From JARIHD01 sp964610985 (lineage in GTDB: Bacteria; Patescibacteriota; Saccharimonadia; Saccharimonadales; UBA4665): a stretch of 24,915 nt of DNA. Location: NCBI GenBank assembly GCA_964610985.1, contig CAZSZJ010000019.1, positions 1 to 24,915 of the forward strand, given 5' to 3'. Below are positions 7,120-13,775 of this stretch, one piece after another. Below the pieces are notes generated by a model. The model searched no databases, had not been told where the DNA came from, and was given only the letters and a program-made list of their open reading frames with translations. How positions within the stretch are numbered: position 1 is the first letter of the stretch; each line of letters begins with the position of its first letter. A program made the translations under genes and the position numbers.

Positions 7120-7383
7120 ATGAGCATAATACATTTTCCTGATGATGTGGTAGCGAAAAAGCAAGTGATATGCGCTATTTGCGAGCAAGGTATTTCTCTT
7201 GATAAGGCGACTGCTGGCTTTTTAGACGCTGACCATTATCAAGCTTTTGCCTGCAATGCCCATTTTTGGGAGGGTAACCGCTTTATCCTTGGCTGGGTGG
7301 ACTTTGCTGCCGGTGAACGCCGAAAACTATTAAGCCAGGGTATTGACCCGTCAGGTGGTGGCTATGCATGGCCTGTATCGTGA
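7120..7383 (+). CDS. Unknown 87-aa protein with possible zinc-binding Cys/His
   Basis: Not recognised. ATG 7120 is preceded by AGGGA at suitable spacing. The protein has CAIC (residues 18-21) and later FACNAHFWEG (about residues 48-57), so a C-x2-C...C-x2-H arrangement that could bind zinc. The C-terminal part (RFILGWVDFAAGERRKLLSQ) is amphipathic, and there is no signal peptide. Its last 20 nt overlap the start of the next gene, so it leads a compact operon toward the kinase. It may be a structural or regulatory accessory, with no clear function. Confidence 0.65.
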   Translation: MSIIHFPDDVVAKKQVICAICEQGISLDKATAGFLDADHYQAFACNAHFWEGNRFILGWVDFAAGERRKLLSQGIDPSGGGYAWPVS

Positions 7384-7813
7384 GCACCGTCATGCGGGGA
7401 GTGCGCCGGTCTCGCAGGACTTGGCTAAGCATTTGTACACGCGCATGATGTACGGCAAGGTTGGTATTGTTGCTGAACGTCCGGCTACCATGTTACCGGC
7501 ACTTCGCAAGCAATGGCTCAAGCTACAACGAAGGGTTAGGCGTGAGCGGTCTAGCACACTTGATGCTGCGCGCATTTTAGAACTGAGCCAGCAACTAGCC
7601 TGTATGCAATCCATGACTTTTACGGCCAAAGCACCGATTGATGAGCCAACAGCAGATGTGCTCGTTGCCACGATTGATGATCTGCTGCGCTGGCCGCCAC
7701 AGTGCAGAACGATGTATGTCACGTGCAATGTGGAGCTTGAAAAGCTGCATCTGGTGACGAGTTGGATGCCGAGACATTCGTTGGTGGTAATTTATGAGGA
7801 AAACAAAGTATAA
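7364..7813 (+). CDS. Unknown 149-aa protein, second gene of the hip-like operon
   Basis: Not recognised. The ATG at 7364 has a GGTGG ribosome-binding site within the upstream gene and overlaps that gene by 20 nt. An upstream in-frame start at 7343 is less likely. The N-terminal half is strongly basic (RKQWLKLQRRVRRERS), followed by helices and a C-terminal strand pair (TMYVTCNVELEKLHLVTSW, LVVIYEENKV). There is no signal peptide. It ends 26 nt before the kinase gene. The Arg-rich segment could contact nucleic acid, which is speculation. Confidence 0.65.
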   Translation: MHGLYREHRHAGSAPVSQDLAKHLYTRMMYGKVGIVAERPATMLPALRKQWLKLQRRVRRERSSTLDAARILELSQQLACMQSMTFTAKAPIDEPTADVLVATIDDLLRWPPQCRTMYVTCNVELEKLHLVTSWMPRHSLVVIYEENKV

Positions 7814-7839
7814 TCCTTCGGATAAGATGGTCACAAAAC

Positions 7840-8805
7840 ATGAAACACTTTACTGTTAATGAACTAAATCTTGCTAACTATGGCACTATTGCGGGCGAGG
7901 TGTCGGGCGGCAGTCGGCCGCGTCTCACCCTTCACCATAAGCGCGAAAATCAGAAGTACTTCTTCAAAACCTATTCGCACAACCCCAGAGAGGTATGGGC
8001 TGAATGTTTAGCCTCGCATATTGCTGATCTGGTCGGCATTAAAGCACAGGCCGTCACTATCAAGACGACTCCGAAAAAACTTAAGGAAGTTTTGCATAAA
8101 CGATTTCCAGAGCAGTTACCAAGTGGCTGGAAGCCGGTCGGCACGCTCGCGCGCAACATCTTCCCTAAAAATATTGAAATTACTTATGGCGCTGTTGTCG
8201 TCGAAACACCAAATGACGCACTAACGCTTGAACAAATTGAAATGAAAATTAAAGCCAGGTATTACGCCGCCGAAGATTTGCTACAAAACTATTCAGATAT
8301 GCTGGTGTTCGACGCACTGATCGGCAATATGGATCGCCATCACGAAAACTGGGGTGTTTGCGAAGATAAGAAATACAAACAGCAGTTACTATTTGATCGC
8401 ACTCGGTTGAAAGACCTTCGCTATTTCACGCCCTTATTTGACCACGGCAGCAGCCTCATGTTTGAGCTAAGCCAGCAAAATATTGCTAATTTCTCAAACA
8501 ACGAGCGTCGACTTCTAGACTACATTGAGAAAAAGGAATACGGTTTTCTGTTGGATACGAAAGGCCATAAGGCAAACATATTTGCGATTATCGAACAGCA
8601 TTTGTCCAACAAGACAAGCTGGCGCCCCCGCTTGAAAAAGTCTCTAGCGCGAGTCGAGCAAATTGATCTTCTTGCGCTAGCTGGGCTGGTCATTCAAATG
8701 CCAACCCTTGAAATACTTGAATACGATACTGCGCGCCGGACGCTTCTGTATAAGTCTTTGCTTATGCGCTACAATAAACTTAGGAAACTCCACGAGGAAT
8801 ATTGA
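7840..8805 (+). CDS. HipA/HipT-like serine/threonine kinase (toxin candidate)
   Basis: A 321-aa protein with the HipA kinase core. A Gly/Ser-rich loop VSGGSRPRL (21-29) leads to the probable ATP-binding lysine in YFFKTY (K43) and a conserved Glu in WAECLASHIADLVGI (E55). The catalytic loop is NMDRHHENWG, with D165 and N170, and the metal-binding motif is LFDHGSS with D201. HipA phosphorylates glutamyl-tRNA synthetase and HipT phosphorylates tryptophanyl-tRNA synthetase, both stopping translation. The target here is unknown. At 321 residues it lacks the roughly 100-aa N-terminal subdomain of full HipA, matching the shorter HipT. A HipS-like protein is encoded 1 nt downstream. The start has only a weak ribosome-binding site. 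Confidence 0.85.
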   Translation: MKHFTVNELNLANYGTIAGEVSGGSRPRLTLHHKRENQKYFFKTYSHNPREVWAECLASHIADLVGIKAQAVTIKTTPKKLKEVLHKRFPEQLPSGWKPVGTLARNIFPKNIEITYGAVVVETPNDALTLEQIEMKIKARYYAAEDLLQNYSDMLVFDALIGNMDRHHENWGVCEDKKYKQQLLFDRTRLKDLRYFTPLFDHGSSLMFELSQQNIANFSNNERRLLDYIEKKEYGFLLDTKGHKANIFAIIEQHLSNKTSWRPRLKKSLARVEQIDLLALAGLVIQMPTLEILEYDTARRTLLYKSLLMRYNKLRKLHEEY

Positions 8806-8806
8806 T

Positions 8807-9115
8807 ATGGGTAAACCAGTAACATTCATTTTGAAGAACGAAGCTTTAAATAAAAACTTCGGTACCGTAACTTTCAACGGAAAGTTTATTTTCGTCTTGG
8901 ATAGCAATATCACCCCTGAGCAGTGGAGGAAAGTAGGTTTTATCCCACTTTCTGACAATCAACGAGAAGTCGTTAGTGATGATCTTTTCTACTACCTAAA
9001 CTCACGTTTGCCGATTGATCTACGCAAGAAGCCAACAGAAGAAAAATTAGGCTACATTAAGAGAAGCGGACTACGTGTGGCGTCGGATTCATTTGTGCTG
9101 ACACCAACCGCCTAG
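8807..9115 (+). CDS. HipS-like / HipA N-terminal-domain protein (antitoxin candidate)
   Basis: A 102-aa protein whose layout resembles the first subdomain of HipA: a short strand meander (FGTVTFNGKFIFVLD), FIPLSDNQREVV, and DDLFYYLNSRLPIDLR, which parallels the HipA segment that ends in F-x-NLLP. In HipBST systems this subdomain is a separate protein, HipS, that neutralises the kinase HipT. ATG 8807 lies 1 nt after the kinase stop, with GAGGA in the kinase's last codons, so the two are translationally coupled. Gene order kinase-then-HipS is the reverse of the described hipB-hipS-hipT order. The upstream open frame inside the kinase gene is ignored. Family call is by pattern recognition and moderate. 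Confidence 0.6.
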   Translation: MGKPVTFILKNEALNKNFGTVTFNGKFIFVLDSNITPEQWRKVGFIPLSDNQREVVSDDLFYYLNSRLPIDLRKKPTEEKLGYIKRSGLRVASDSFVLTPTA

Positions 9116-9237
9116 ACAGACTGGCCTATTATTTCATTGCCAGTAGCTCATTCTCCAGCTTTTCATACTTGCAAGTTGAGAGATCATGTTATTGTCACGG
9201 GACAGGGGCATTATAGTTTTAGGGAGGGGGTGTTGAT

Positions 9238-9297
9238 ATGACGGATGATTTAACGATAACGTTCACTACCTCTGTTGTGGGTGCCCTAAATTTTTAA
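9238..9297 (+). CDS. 19-codon ORF with strong ribosome-binding site
   Basis: The ATG at 9238 follows a very strong purine tract (AGGGAGGGGG). A promoter-like TTATTG, 17-nt spacer and TATAGT lie just ahead. The peptide is MTDDLTITFTTSVVGALNF and ends at TAA. It may be a leader peptide, a small protein, or the front of a gene cut off by decay, since the next 500 nt hold only gene fragments. Confidence 0.3.
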   Translation: MTDDLTITFTTSVVGALNF

Positions 9298-9332
9298 CAG
9301 TATTTTACGATACGTAGCCGCAAGGTGGATAA

Positions 9333-9622
9333 ATGGAGTTATAATCGTATTTATTGATGACTCCGGCGATGCCGGTTTTAAACTTAATAAAAGGCTCAAG
9401 CAAACATTTTGTTATTGCTTGCGTCATCTTTGACGATAATCTGGACGCCGAAGAAACGGCACTTAAGATCAAGCGACTTCGGCGTTCACTTGGCTGGCGT
9501 GATGAGCGCGAATTTAAGTTCAACAAATCTAACAAGACACTTCGCTTACAATTCCTAGAGGAAATTAAAGGCTGTCCGTTCAGGGTGTATTTTCGGTAAA
9601 TAAAAAGATCCGTTTCCTATCT
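9333..9622 (+). pseudogene. Decayed DUF3800-family protein
   Basis: One frame encodes IVFIDDSGDAGFKLN (9344-9388), the typical N-terminus of DUF3800 proteins with the conserved Asp-rich DxSGDxG motif. The protein then continues in another frame with GSSKHFVIACVIFDD, REFKFNKSNKTLRLQFL and GCPFRV, and near 9596 a further frame gives VNKKIRF. The ATG at 9333 lies in a different frame from the motif. At least two or three frameshifts and the absence of the C-terminal half show it is dead. DUF3800 proteins often occur in mobile or defence neighbourhoods. Nothing recognisable follows up to 9768. Confidence 0.7.
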
Positions 9623-9768
9623 TGGCTGTCCCAAGCACGCGCACCATACGGTAACAGTTCGGAGTACGGATCAATTGTATCTACATTATACCGCGCGTGG
9701 CCGTGTGCGCGCAGTCTGTCTCCACCCAGATACGTTAGTATCCGTATACGGCTACCGAGCGTGAACTA

Positions 9769-9917
9769 GTGCGTAAAAAACTGAGAGAAAGGCTCCGCAG
9801 TATCCGTGAAGCTGCCCACTTAACGCAAAAAGAAGTCGCCGACCTTGCCGGTATGTGTGTGAACTACTACGTATCGAACGGGACGAGGAAAATCCGACTT
9901 ACGATAAGACTTCTTAG
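9769..9917 (+). pseudogene. Decayed XRE-family regulator
   Basis: Starting at GTG 9769, one frame reads LRSIREAAHLTQKEVADLAG, a standard XRE HTH start. The continuation RIERDEENPTYDKTS, the usual xIErGxxNPTYxT after the recognition helix, is in a different frame and ends at TAG 9915-9917. A single-base shift near 9866-9877 breaks the gene. The Cro-type protein would be short even if intact. A clean terminator overlaps the stop. Confidence 0.65.
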
Positions 9918-9930
9918 GAAGTCTTTTTTT
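9906..9930 (+). terminator. Rho-independent terminator after the XRE remnant
   Basis: A perfect 8-bp stem AAGACTTC/GAAGTCTT with a TTAG loop is followed by a T tract. It overlaps the stop codon of the decayed XRE gene. Confidence 0.8.
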
Positions 9931-10042
9931 GAATTCTACCGTCGGCATTTTAGGCTATGGAATCCATAAGAAAACCAACAGCCTGCTGAATGTTGTTTTG
10001 TTAATTTGCAAAGGTAACACTAAGTATTAACAAGGGGGTGGT

Positions 10043-10486
10043 ATGGAAAGAATAGCAAAAATATTTAAGATGAAAGAGATTAGCTTAGCTGTCATGGCGC
10101 TTAGTTTGGCGTTGGCGTTTATGGTGACGCCTACGGCGCATGCGCAGGCTAGCCCATCAGACAAGGCCGTGCAGGTATGCAATGGTCAGGCTCCGGGTAG
10201 CGGCTATTACGTCCAGCGCTCGCATGGTTTAAACGGGGCCACGGTCTACCAGCTATATAACGGCTCTTACAACTGTGTGGTGACCGTTAAGACTCCTGCC
10301 ACCACGACGGGCACCTTAACGAACGCTTGTATTATGGTAACCGGTACGGGCTGGAACTGTAATAGCGGCGTATTCAAGGAATATGCTGGCGCCGTATGGT
10401 ACTACGGCAGAGGCAAGTGCGTCAAATACTTCGGCTACCATGGCGGCACAAGCTACGAGAGTCCATGGGGGAACTGCGGGGAATAA
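10043..10486 (+). CDS. Secreted six-cysteine protein, distantly like spore-associated protein A
   Basis: A 147-aa exported protein. Residues 1-35 form a signal peptide: basic start, hydrophobic SLAVMALSLALAFMV, and a probable cut after AHA in TAHAQA. The mature part has six Cys (46, 78, 96, 106, 126, 145), Tyr/Gly-rich strands (GSGYYVQRS, NGSYNCVVTVKT) and EYAGAVWYYGRGKCVKYFGY. The last resembles the AGPVYVxGxGKCVxWGG region of actinobacterial spore-associated protein A-like proteins, as remembered, not searched. Cysteine pairing suggests a disulfide-stabilised extracellular protein. ATG 10043 follows an AGGGGGTGG ribosome-binding site. It is monocistronic and ends at a clear terminator. Confidence 0.7.
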   Translation: MERIAKIFKMKEISLAVMALSLALAFMVTPTAHAQASPSDKAVQVCNGQAPGSGYYVQRSHGLNGATVYQLYNGSYNCVVTVKTPATTTGTLTNACIMVTGTGWNCNSGVFKEYAGAVWYYGRGKCVKYFGYHGGTSYESPWGNCGE

Positions 10487-10502
10487 CCACCGTCAGCGAT
10501 CT

Positions 10503-10531
10503 AAAGGAGCGCCTACGGACGCTCCTTTTTT
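10503..10531 (+). terminator. Rho-independent terminator of the secreted-protein gene
   Basis: GGAGCG/CGCTCC stem, extended by A-T pairs, with an 8-nt loop and six T residues, starting 17 nt after the stop codon. Confidence 0.85.
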
Positions 10532-10560
10532 AACGGCTTTATAACAAAACCGACGTAGGC

Positions 10561-11205
10561 CTAAGCCGCCGGCGGATATGAAATAGTGGTTCCCATGGCC
10601 AACGCACCGACGGGCACGGCTTGGGAGGCCCGTAGGGCATCAAACCCCTGCTCAGGCGTAAGTAGCGGCAGCTCATATTGCACAGCAGCAGTTTCGTAGT
10701 CAAACGAGGAAGGGTGGGGCACTGCGTCCTCAAATTCAGACATGACGTCAACGGCATCCATGATCGCTCGATATTCTGAACTTCTGAATATATTGGCTTC
10801 GAATTCCTGTTCATTTCTTGCCTGCATCTGCTGCAAAGTAACCCCGTTTTGTCGGGCTAAGGCCGCGGCAACTTTAAGTGCGGCTTTTTCTTGCGATTTC
10901 CTGGCGATGGCTCGCTTTTCGGCCGGAGTTGAGCTTACCGCTTGCAGGCCTTCGCGATCCTGTCGAGGCAAGCTTTTTAAATAGTCGTCGTAGCGGGCGC
11001 TCGTCTCACTGGCTTTCATTAACGGCTCTCCTCCGCGTGAAACCGTTGCATTAAACATGACCAAGCGGGCGGCGGCCTCTAGCTTGGGATCCGCTTGCAG
11101 TTTTTCGATCACTTCACCCACTTCTTTTTTGCGGTAGCGAGGTATCTTGTAGTCACCCAGAGATTTGTCGTAGCCAGACGAGGAAGAGGCAAGTGTTTCT
11201 ATCAT
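10561..11205 (-). CDS. Unknown 214-aa soluble protein
   Basis: Not recognised. It is helical and charged: VGEVIEKLQADPKLEAAARL, AEKRAIARKSQEKAALKVAA, NGVTLQQMQARNEQEFEANI. A Ser-rich N-terminus (ETLASSSSGYDK) and a proline-ending C-terminus flank the helices. No signal peptide or membrane helix is present. ATG 11205 has no ribosome-binding site. Its promoter (TTGACT, 17 nt, TAATGT) ends 6 nt before the ATG, so the mRNA is predicted to be leaderless. The composition resembles the other orphan soluble proteins in the window (12706 and 21146), but no shared domain could be shown by eye. Confidence 0.65.
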   Translation of the reverse strand: MIETLASSSSGYDKSLGDYKIPRYRKKEVGEVIEKLQADPKLEAAARLVMFNATVSRGGEPLMKASETSARYDDYLKSLPRQDREGLQAVSSTPAEKRAIARKSQEKAALKVAAALARQNGVTLQQMQARNEQEFEANIFRSSEYRAIMDAVDVMSEFEDAVPHPSSFDYETAAVQYELPLLTPEQGFDALRASQAVPVGALAMGTTISYPPAA

Positions 11206-11211
11206 AGATTA

Positions 11212-11240
11212 ACATTAGCATAATAGAGGTATATAGTCAA
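11212..11240 (-). promoter_or_regulatory. Promoter for the 214-aa gene, predicted leaderless
   Basis: On the minus strand: TTGACT (plus 11235-11240), 17-nt spacer ending TATGC, TAATGT (plus 11212-11217), then only 6 nt to the ATG. The 12-mer TATGCTAATGTT also occurs in the promoter at 12637-12665, and ATATTGACTATA recurs upstream of 21146. Confidence 0.55.
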
Positions 11241-11276
11241 TATTATGATGTAATCGTAGCTCGAGTTCGCTAACTA

Positions 11277-11669
11277 CTAGTCGCTAGTGCACATTTTACT
11301 CAATCGATGGCGACGAGCAAAGGCGTGGAGAATTGTTCCCCCAGCGGTCGCAGTCACAAATAAGGGCAAGAGGTTGCCTGGTCCAACGTTAGCCAATTGC
11401 TGCGGCTGCTGATTTTGCGACGTGGCGTTAGTCTGACCTGATCGTCCTGCGGCCTTCGTTTCCCCGGGTTTTTGATCTGCTTTCTGGTCGCTAGAATCCG
11501 CCCTCTTTTTGTCGGACTGCTGGGCGGTAGGAGGGGAGGTGTTGCTCGTATTCTTTTTGGAGTCACTACCACGGAAAAAGATAGCCCACACGATGACTCC
11601 AATAATCACAACTGCGGTCACTAGTATGGTGACACTTTGGGCGATCGCTCGGCGCTGTTCACTATCCAT
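11277..11669 (-). CDS. Membrane protein with two anchors and a C-terminal sorting-like motif (130 aa)
   Basis: Residues 11-33 form a transmembrane helix (SVTILVTAVVIIGVIVWAIF). A long Ser/Asp/Gln/Lys-rich linker of about 60 residues follows. The end is LANVGPGNLLPLFVTA, a second hydrophobic stretch, then a basic tail (FARRHRLSK). The TGP/VGPG-hydrophobic-basic arrangement resembles the C-terminal signals (xxNTGPG) I recall in Saccharibacteria surface proteins, here with V in place of T, but no sortase is visible. ATG 11669 has a strong GGAGGG site 5 nt upstream. No enzymatic motif was found, so a surface or linker protein is the most that can be said. Confidence 0.6.
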   Translation of the reverse strand: MDSEQRRAIAQSVTILVTAVVIIGVIVWAIFFRGSDSKKNTSNTSPPTAQQSDKKRADSSDQKADQKPGETKAAGRSGQTNATSQNQQPQQLANVGPGNLLPLFVTATAGGTILHAFARRHRLSKMCTSD

Positions 11670-11696
11670 CGAAACCCTCCAGCTTAGTGGCTCTAT

Positions 11697-11725
11697 TTTA
11701 TAACATGCTTTTGTTGGTGTCTAAA
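11697..11725 (-). promoter_or_regulatory. Promoter for the 130-aa membrane protein
   Basis: TTTAGA (plus 11720-11725), 17-nt spacer, TATAAA (plus 11697-11702) on the minus strand. It overlaps the stop codon of the upstream gene and is followed by a 28-nt leader with a GGAGGG site, in contrast to the leaderless neighbours. Confidence 0.45.
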
Positions 11726-12371
11726 AACGAATGCGGCGAGCTAGGCGATCGGTTAGATCGTGCGTACGGTGTTCCATAGGAAGATATTGGGCCAAAACTT
11801 GCAGAACACGCTCCTCGTCTTTGGGTTCGTAGTATATGGCAACCGGAGGCATAAACCGTTTGATGGGTAAAAACATGATACTCGAAAACGCACCGTCATC
11901 TTGAATAGAGAATGATTTAAAATCGGCAAAGGGGTATAACCTTTCACCGATAAATAATCCTTTCGCGTCCAACCTATATTCCATCACCCTTGGCTTGCGA
12001 GCGGCAATAATACCAAAGAGCACCGCAAAAACCGGCAAGACGACTACCGTCAGAACATCATGCGTCCACAAAAACAACAAAACATCGAGCACGATGGTAA
12101 ATACGGCAAGTCCAAGGTACCATCCTAAGCCTTTACTGTGTGCGATAAATTCAGAAGCTGTCCAGTTTACATCTGCGGGCAGTCCTGGCACTGCGGCGGC
12201 TTGGAACGAATCTTCAGCGGGAGGAGGAGAGAAAGGGGTGCCCGTTTTGTACTCCCAAGGAGTAGTGGGTTCGGCTGTCGGCTGGTTTTGAGGAGCCGGC
12301 CCTGCTGCGGGTGCGTCATCAGGCCTCTGCACTGGTTCGGTCACGTGCTTCTCTGGTTCGTCCCCATTCAT
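11721..12371 (-). CDS. Two-helix membrane protein with C-terminal PH-like domain (216 aa)
   Basis: Residues 1-60 are Pro/Ala/Glu-rich and probably disordered (APAAGPAPQNQPTAEPTTPW). After WTASEFIAHSKGLGWYLGL come two adjacent membrane helices (about 80-122). The remaining 90 residues, with YRLDAKGLFIGERLYPFADF, FSIQDDGAFSSIMF and AIYYEPKDEERVLQVL, look like a small bacterial PH-type beta sandwich with a final helix. It ends RLARRIRF. I recall this architecture as a conserved unknown of CPR genomes. The start at ATG 12371 fits a predicted leaderless promoter. The frame is open further upstream to 12425, inside the terminator hairpin, so that start is rejected. Confidence 0.65.
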   Translation of the reverse strand: MNGDEPEKHVTEPVQRPDDAPAAGPAPQNQPTAEPTTPWEYKTGTPFSPPPAEDSFQAAAVPGLPADVNWTASEFIAHSKGLGWYLGLAVFTIVLDVLLFLWTHDVLTVVVLPVFAVLFGIIAARKPRVMEYRLDAKGLFIGERLYPFADFKSFSIQDDGAFSSIMFLPIKRFMPPVAIYYEPKDEERVLQVLAQYLPMEHRTHDLTDRLARRIRF

Positions 12372-12378
12372 AAGCGTT

Positions 12379-12407
12379 ATTGTAGCACTGTTGTAAGTAC
12401 TTATAAA
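12379..12407 (-). promoter_or_regulatory. Promoter for the PH-like membrane protein, predicted leaderless
   Basis: On the minus strand: TTTATA (plus 12402-12407), 17-nt spacer ending GTGC, TACAAT (plus 12379-12384), then 7 nt to the ATG. TGC directly before the -10 is an extended -10. Confidence 0.5.
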
Positions 12408-12418
12408 AGCGCAAAATA

Positions 12419-12467
12419 CCGCCATCTAAAAAGCCCGAGCTAGAAAGCCGGGCTTTTTAGATGGCGG
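12419..12467 (-). terminator. 19-bp perfect inverted repeat; terminator of tRNA-Ser(GCT)
   Basis: Arms at 12419-12437 and 12449-12467 are perfectly complementary over 19 bp around an 11-nt loop. The A5/T5 tracts inside the arms make it a GC-rich hairpin plus U tract in either direction. On the minus strand it follows the tRNA CCA end by only a few bases. The right arm includes the last bases of the tRNA (CCGCCA). Confidence 0.75.
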
Positions 12468-12554
12468 AGAGAGAGGGATTCGAACCCTCGCGGGGACTCG
12501 CGCCCCCCTAACGATTTAGCAAACCGTCCCCTTCAGCCACTTGGGTACCTCTCC
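12462..12554 (-). tRNA. tRNA-Ser (anticodon GCT)
   Basis: On the minus strand it begins GGAGAGG at 12554. The anticodon stem ACGGT/ATCGT encloses TTGCTAA with anticodon GCT, reading AGC/AGU. It has the long variable arm of a Ser tRNA, T arm GAGGG-TTCGAAT-CCCTC, acceptor 3' strand TCTCTCC, discriminator G and encoded CCA (plus 12462-12464). Confidence 0.95.
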
Positions 12555-12576
12555 AGCTGAAGTGCTAATAGAGCCA

Positions 12577-12605
12577 ATTCTAGCAGATATCTGCCACTAA
12601 AGGAA
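12577..12605 (-). promoter_or_regulatory. Putative promoter of tRNA-Ser(GCT) with internal palindrome
   Basis: On the minus strand an extended -10, TGC-TAGAAT (plus 12577-12582), lies 22 nt before the tRNA. The -35 (TTCCTT) is poor. A 12-bp perfect palindrome GCAGATATCTGC (12583-12594) fills the spacer. Confidence 0.4.
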
Positions 12606-12636
12606 GCGGGATTCAGATATTTACCCTACTATATAT

Positions 12637-12665
12637 TTGATATATACGCATAAATATGCTAATGT
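12637..12665 (+). promoter_or_regulatory. Promoter of the 347-aa ORF
   Basis: TTGATA (12637-12642), 17-nt spacer ending TATGC, TAATGT (12660-12665). The -35 sits inside the perfect inverted repeat TATATAT-TTG-ATATATA (12630-12646), a possible operator. A leader of about 35 nt follows. Confidence 0.5.
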
Positions 12666-12705
12666 TTAGTTACATAGTTCACTTTGATCTCATCGTAAAG
12701 CAAAT

Positions 12706-13749
12706 ATGAAGTACGATACTTATCCACTGGCCGAAACAGATCCCAGCCATGAGGCACTTATTGACCTGGAAATGATGCAAGAGCTGGTCGTACATGACCT
12801 GCATGGAAATGGCCGGATCGACCAGGAGGGCAAAATACTTCCTCTTGAAATTGAGCGAAGGCAACACGACCCTGAACGCTGGGTAATGGGCAGAGGGCCA
12901 AAACTAGAGCCACTTATGACCCACGACATTGTACCCAATCCGCAGCAGGCGAAAGGTTTTATAACGGAAGAGAGCGGGATTCATATCCGAAATCGTTCAC
13001 CCTGGGATCCGGAACAGCGGTTATATCAAACACTGACCCGGCGCAAAGAAATTGCCCTTACTGCCGAGCAGGTAACGCAAGAAACGGCGGACTGGCAGGG
13101 TCTGGTTCAGGCACTTGATCGATCGGGGCAATATGACGCCGCCGATTCTAATGAACAACTTTCGAATGGTCTGCACCTTACCCGTAAAGAGCAGCCGCCC
13201 GCGGAGTTCGCACGGACGCGCATTTATGTCCAAGCAGGCCACCGCGCACTGGGAGTAACACGGGATATGATTGAAAAAGGTGCAGATTTTCGGTATGCAA
13301 AAATTTGGTATCCTAGCCCAACCACGGAACCACAAATTTTTCGCGAAGACACCCCAATATTCGAAGTCGAAACCTTTACCCAGTTAGAATCAACCATTGA
13401 TGTTTTGCGTCAACTGAAAGCGGCAGGCCGTCTGCCTGAGCCTGAAATAAAAATTCCTATCATTGGAGCGCCAGTAGAAGGTCTGGATGGTGTGTATGTT
13501 GGCCAGCCAGGATCAACTTCCTTTAATATCCGGATGGGTGAGCTGTTTGGTCCAGCCCTCTACCGAGCCTACTTAGACGCCCCTAAACCAGCGAGTCAGC
13601 ATATAACACAAGAGTGGGTAGCGCAGGTCGCGACAAAGGCCAGGGAGCTAGCCTCCCAAAAAGCCCATGGGCTGGATGTCGACCCTCACCACCACGCCTT
13701 TCTAAAAGATCAACCTGTAGATGAAATATTAGAGATGCTCGAAATATAA
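12706..13749 (+). CDS. Unknown 347-aa soluble protein between two tRNA-Ser genes
   Basis: Not recognised. It begins MKYDTYPLAETDPSHEALID and is rich in charged and Gln residues. The middle region has FARTRIYVQAGHRALGVTRD and RYAKIWYPSPTTEPQIF. The C-terminal half has IKIPIIGAPVEGLDGVYVGQ and FNIRMGELFGPALYRAYLDA, suggesting a mixed alpha/beta fold. The end is an acidic helix (VDEILEMLEI). No signal peptide, membrane helix or catalytic motif was found. ATG 12706 has only a weak ribosome-binding site. Both flanking genes are tRNA-Ser on the opposite strand. Its stop overlaps the terminator of the downstream tRNA, so it has no plus-strand terminator of its own. Confidence 0.65.
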   Translation: MKYDTYPLAETDPSHEALIDLEMMQELVVHDLHGNGRIDQEGKILPLEIERRQHDPERWVMGRGPKLEPLMTHDIVPNPQQAKGFITEESGIHIRNRSPWDPEQRLYQTLTRRKEIALTAEQVTQETADWQGLVQALDRSGQYDAADSNEQLSNGLHLTRKEQPPAEFARTRIYVQAGHRALGVTRDMIEKGADFRYAKIWYPSPTTEPQIFREDTPIFEVETFTQLESTIDVLRQLKAAGRLPEPEIKIPIIGAPVEGLDGVYVGQPGSTSFNIRMGELFGPALYRAYLDAPKPASQHITQEWVAQVATKARELASQKAHGLDVDPHHHAFLKDQPVDEILEMLEI

Positions 13750-13772
13750 AAATCTCCTCTAGCTTAAGGAGA
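13748..13772 (-). terminator. Terminator of tRNA-Ser(TGA)
   Basis: On the minus strand: TCTCCT, 8-nt loop, AGGAGA, then TTTTT, starting 3 nt after the tRNA CCA. It overlaps the stop codon of the convergent 347-aa gene. Confidence 0.7.
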
Positions 13773-13775
13773 CAG

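Noticed and set aside
9121..9180. Minus-strand fragment reading CKYEKLENELLAMK
   Set aside because: The open frame is only about 19 codons with no start, so it is too short to claim as a gene or remnant.
12554..12580. TTAGCACTTC resembling half a CIRCE element near tRNA-Ser
   Set aside because: There is no matching second half, and the Hsp20 promoter also lacks CIRCE.
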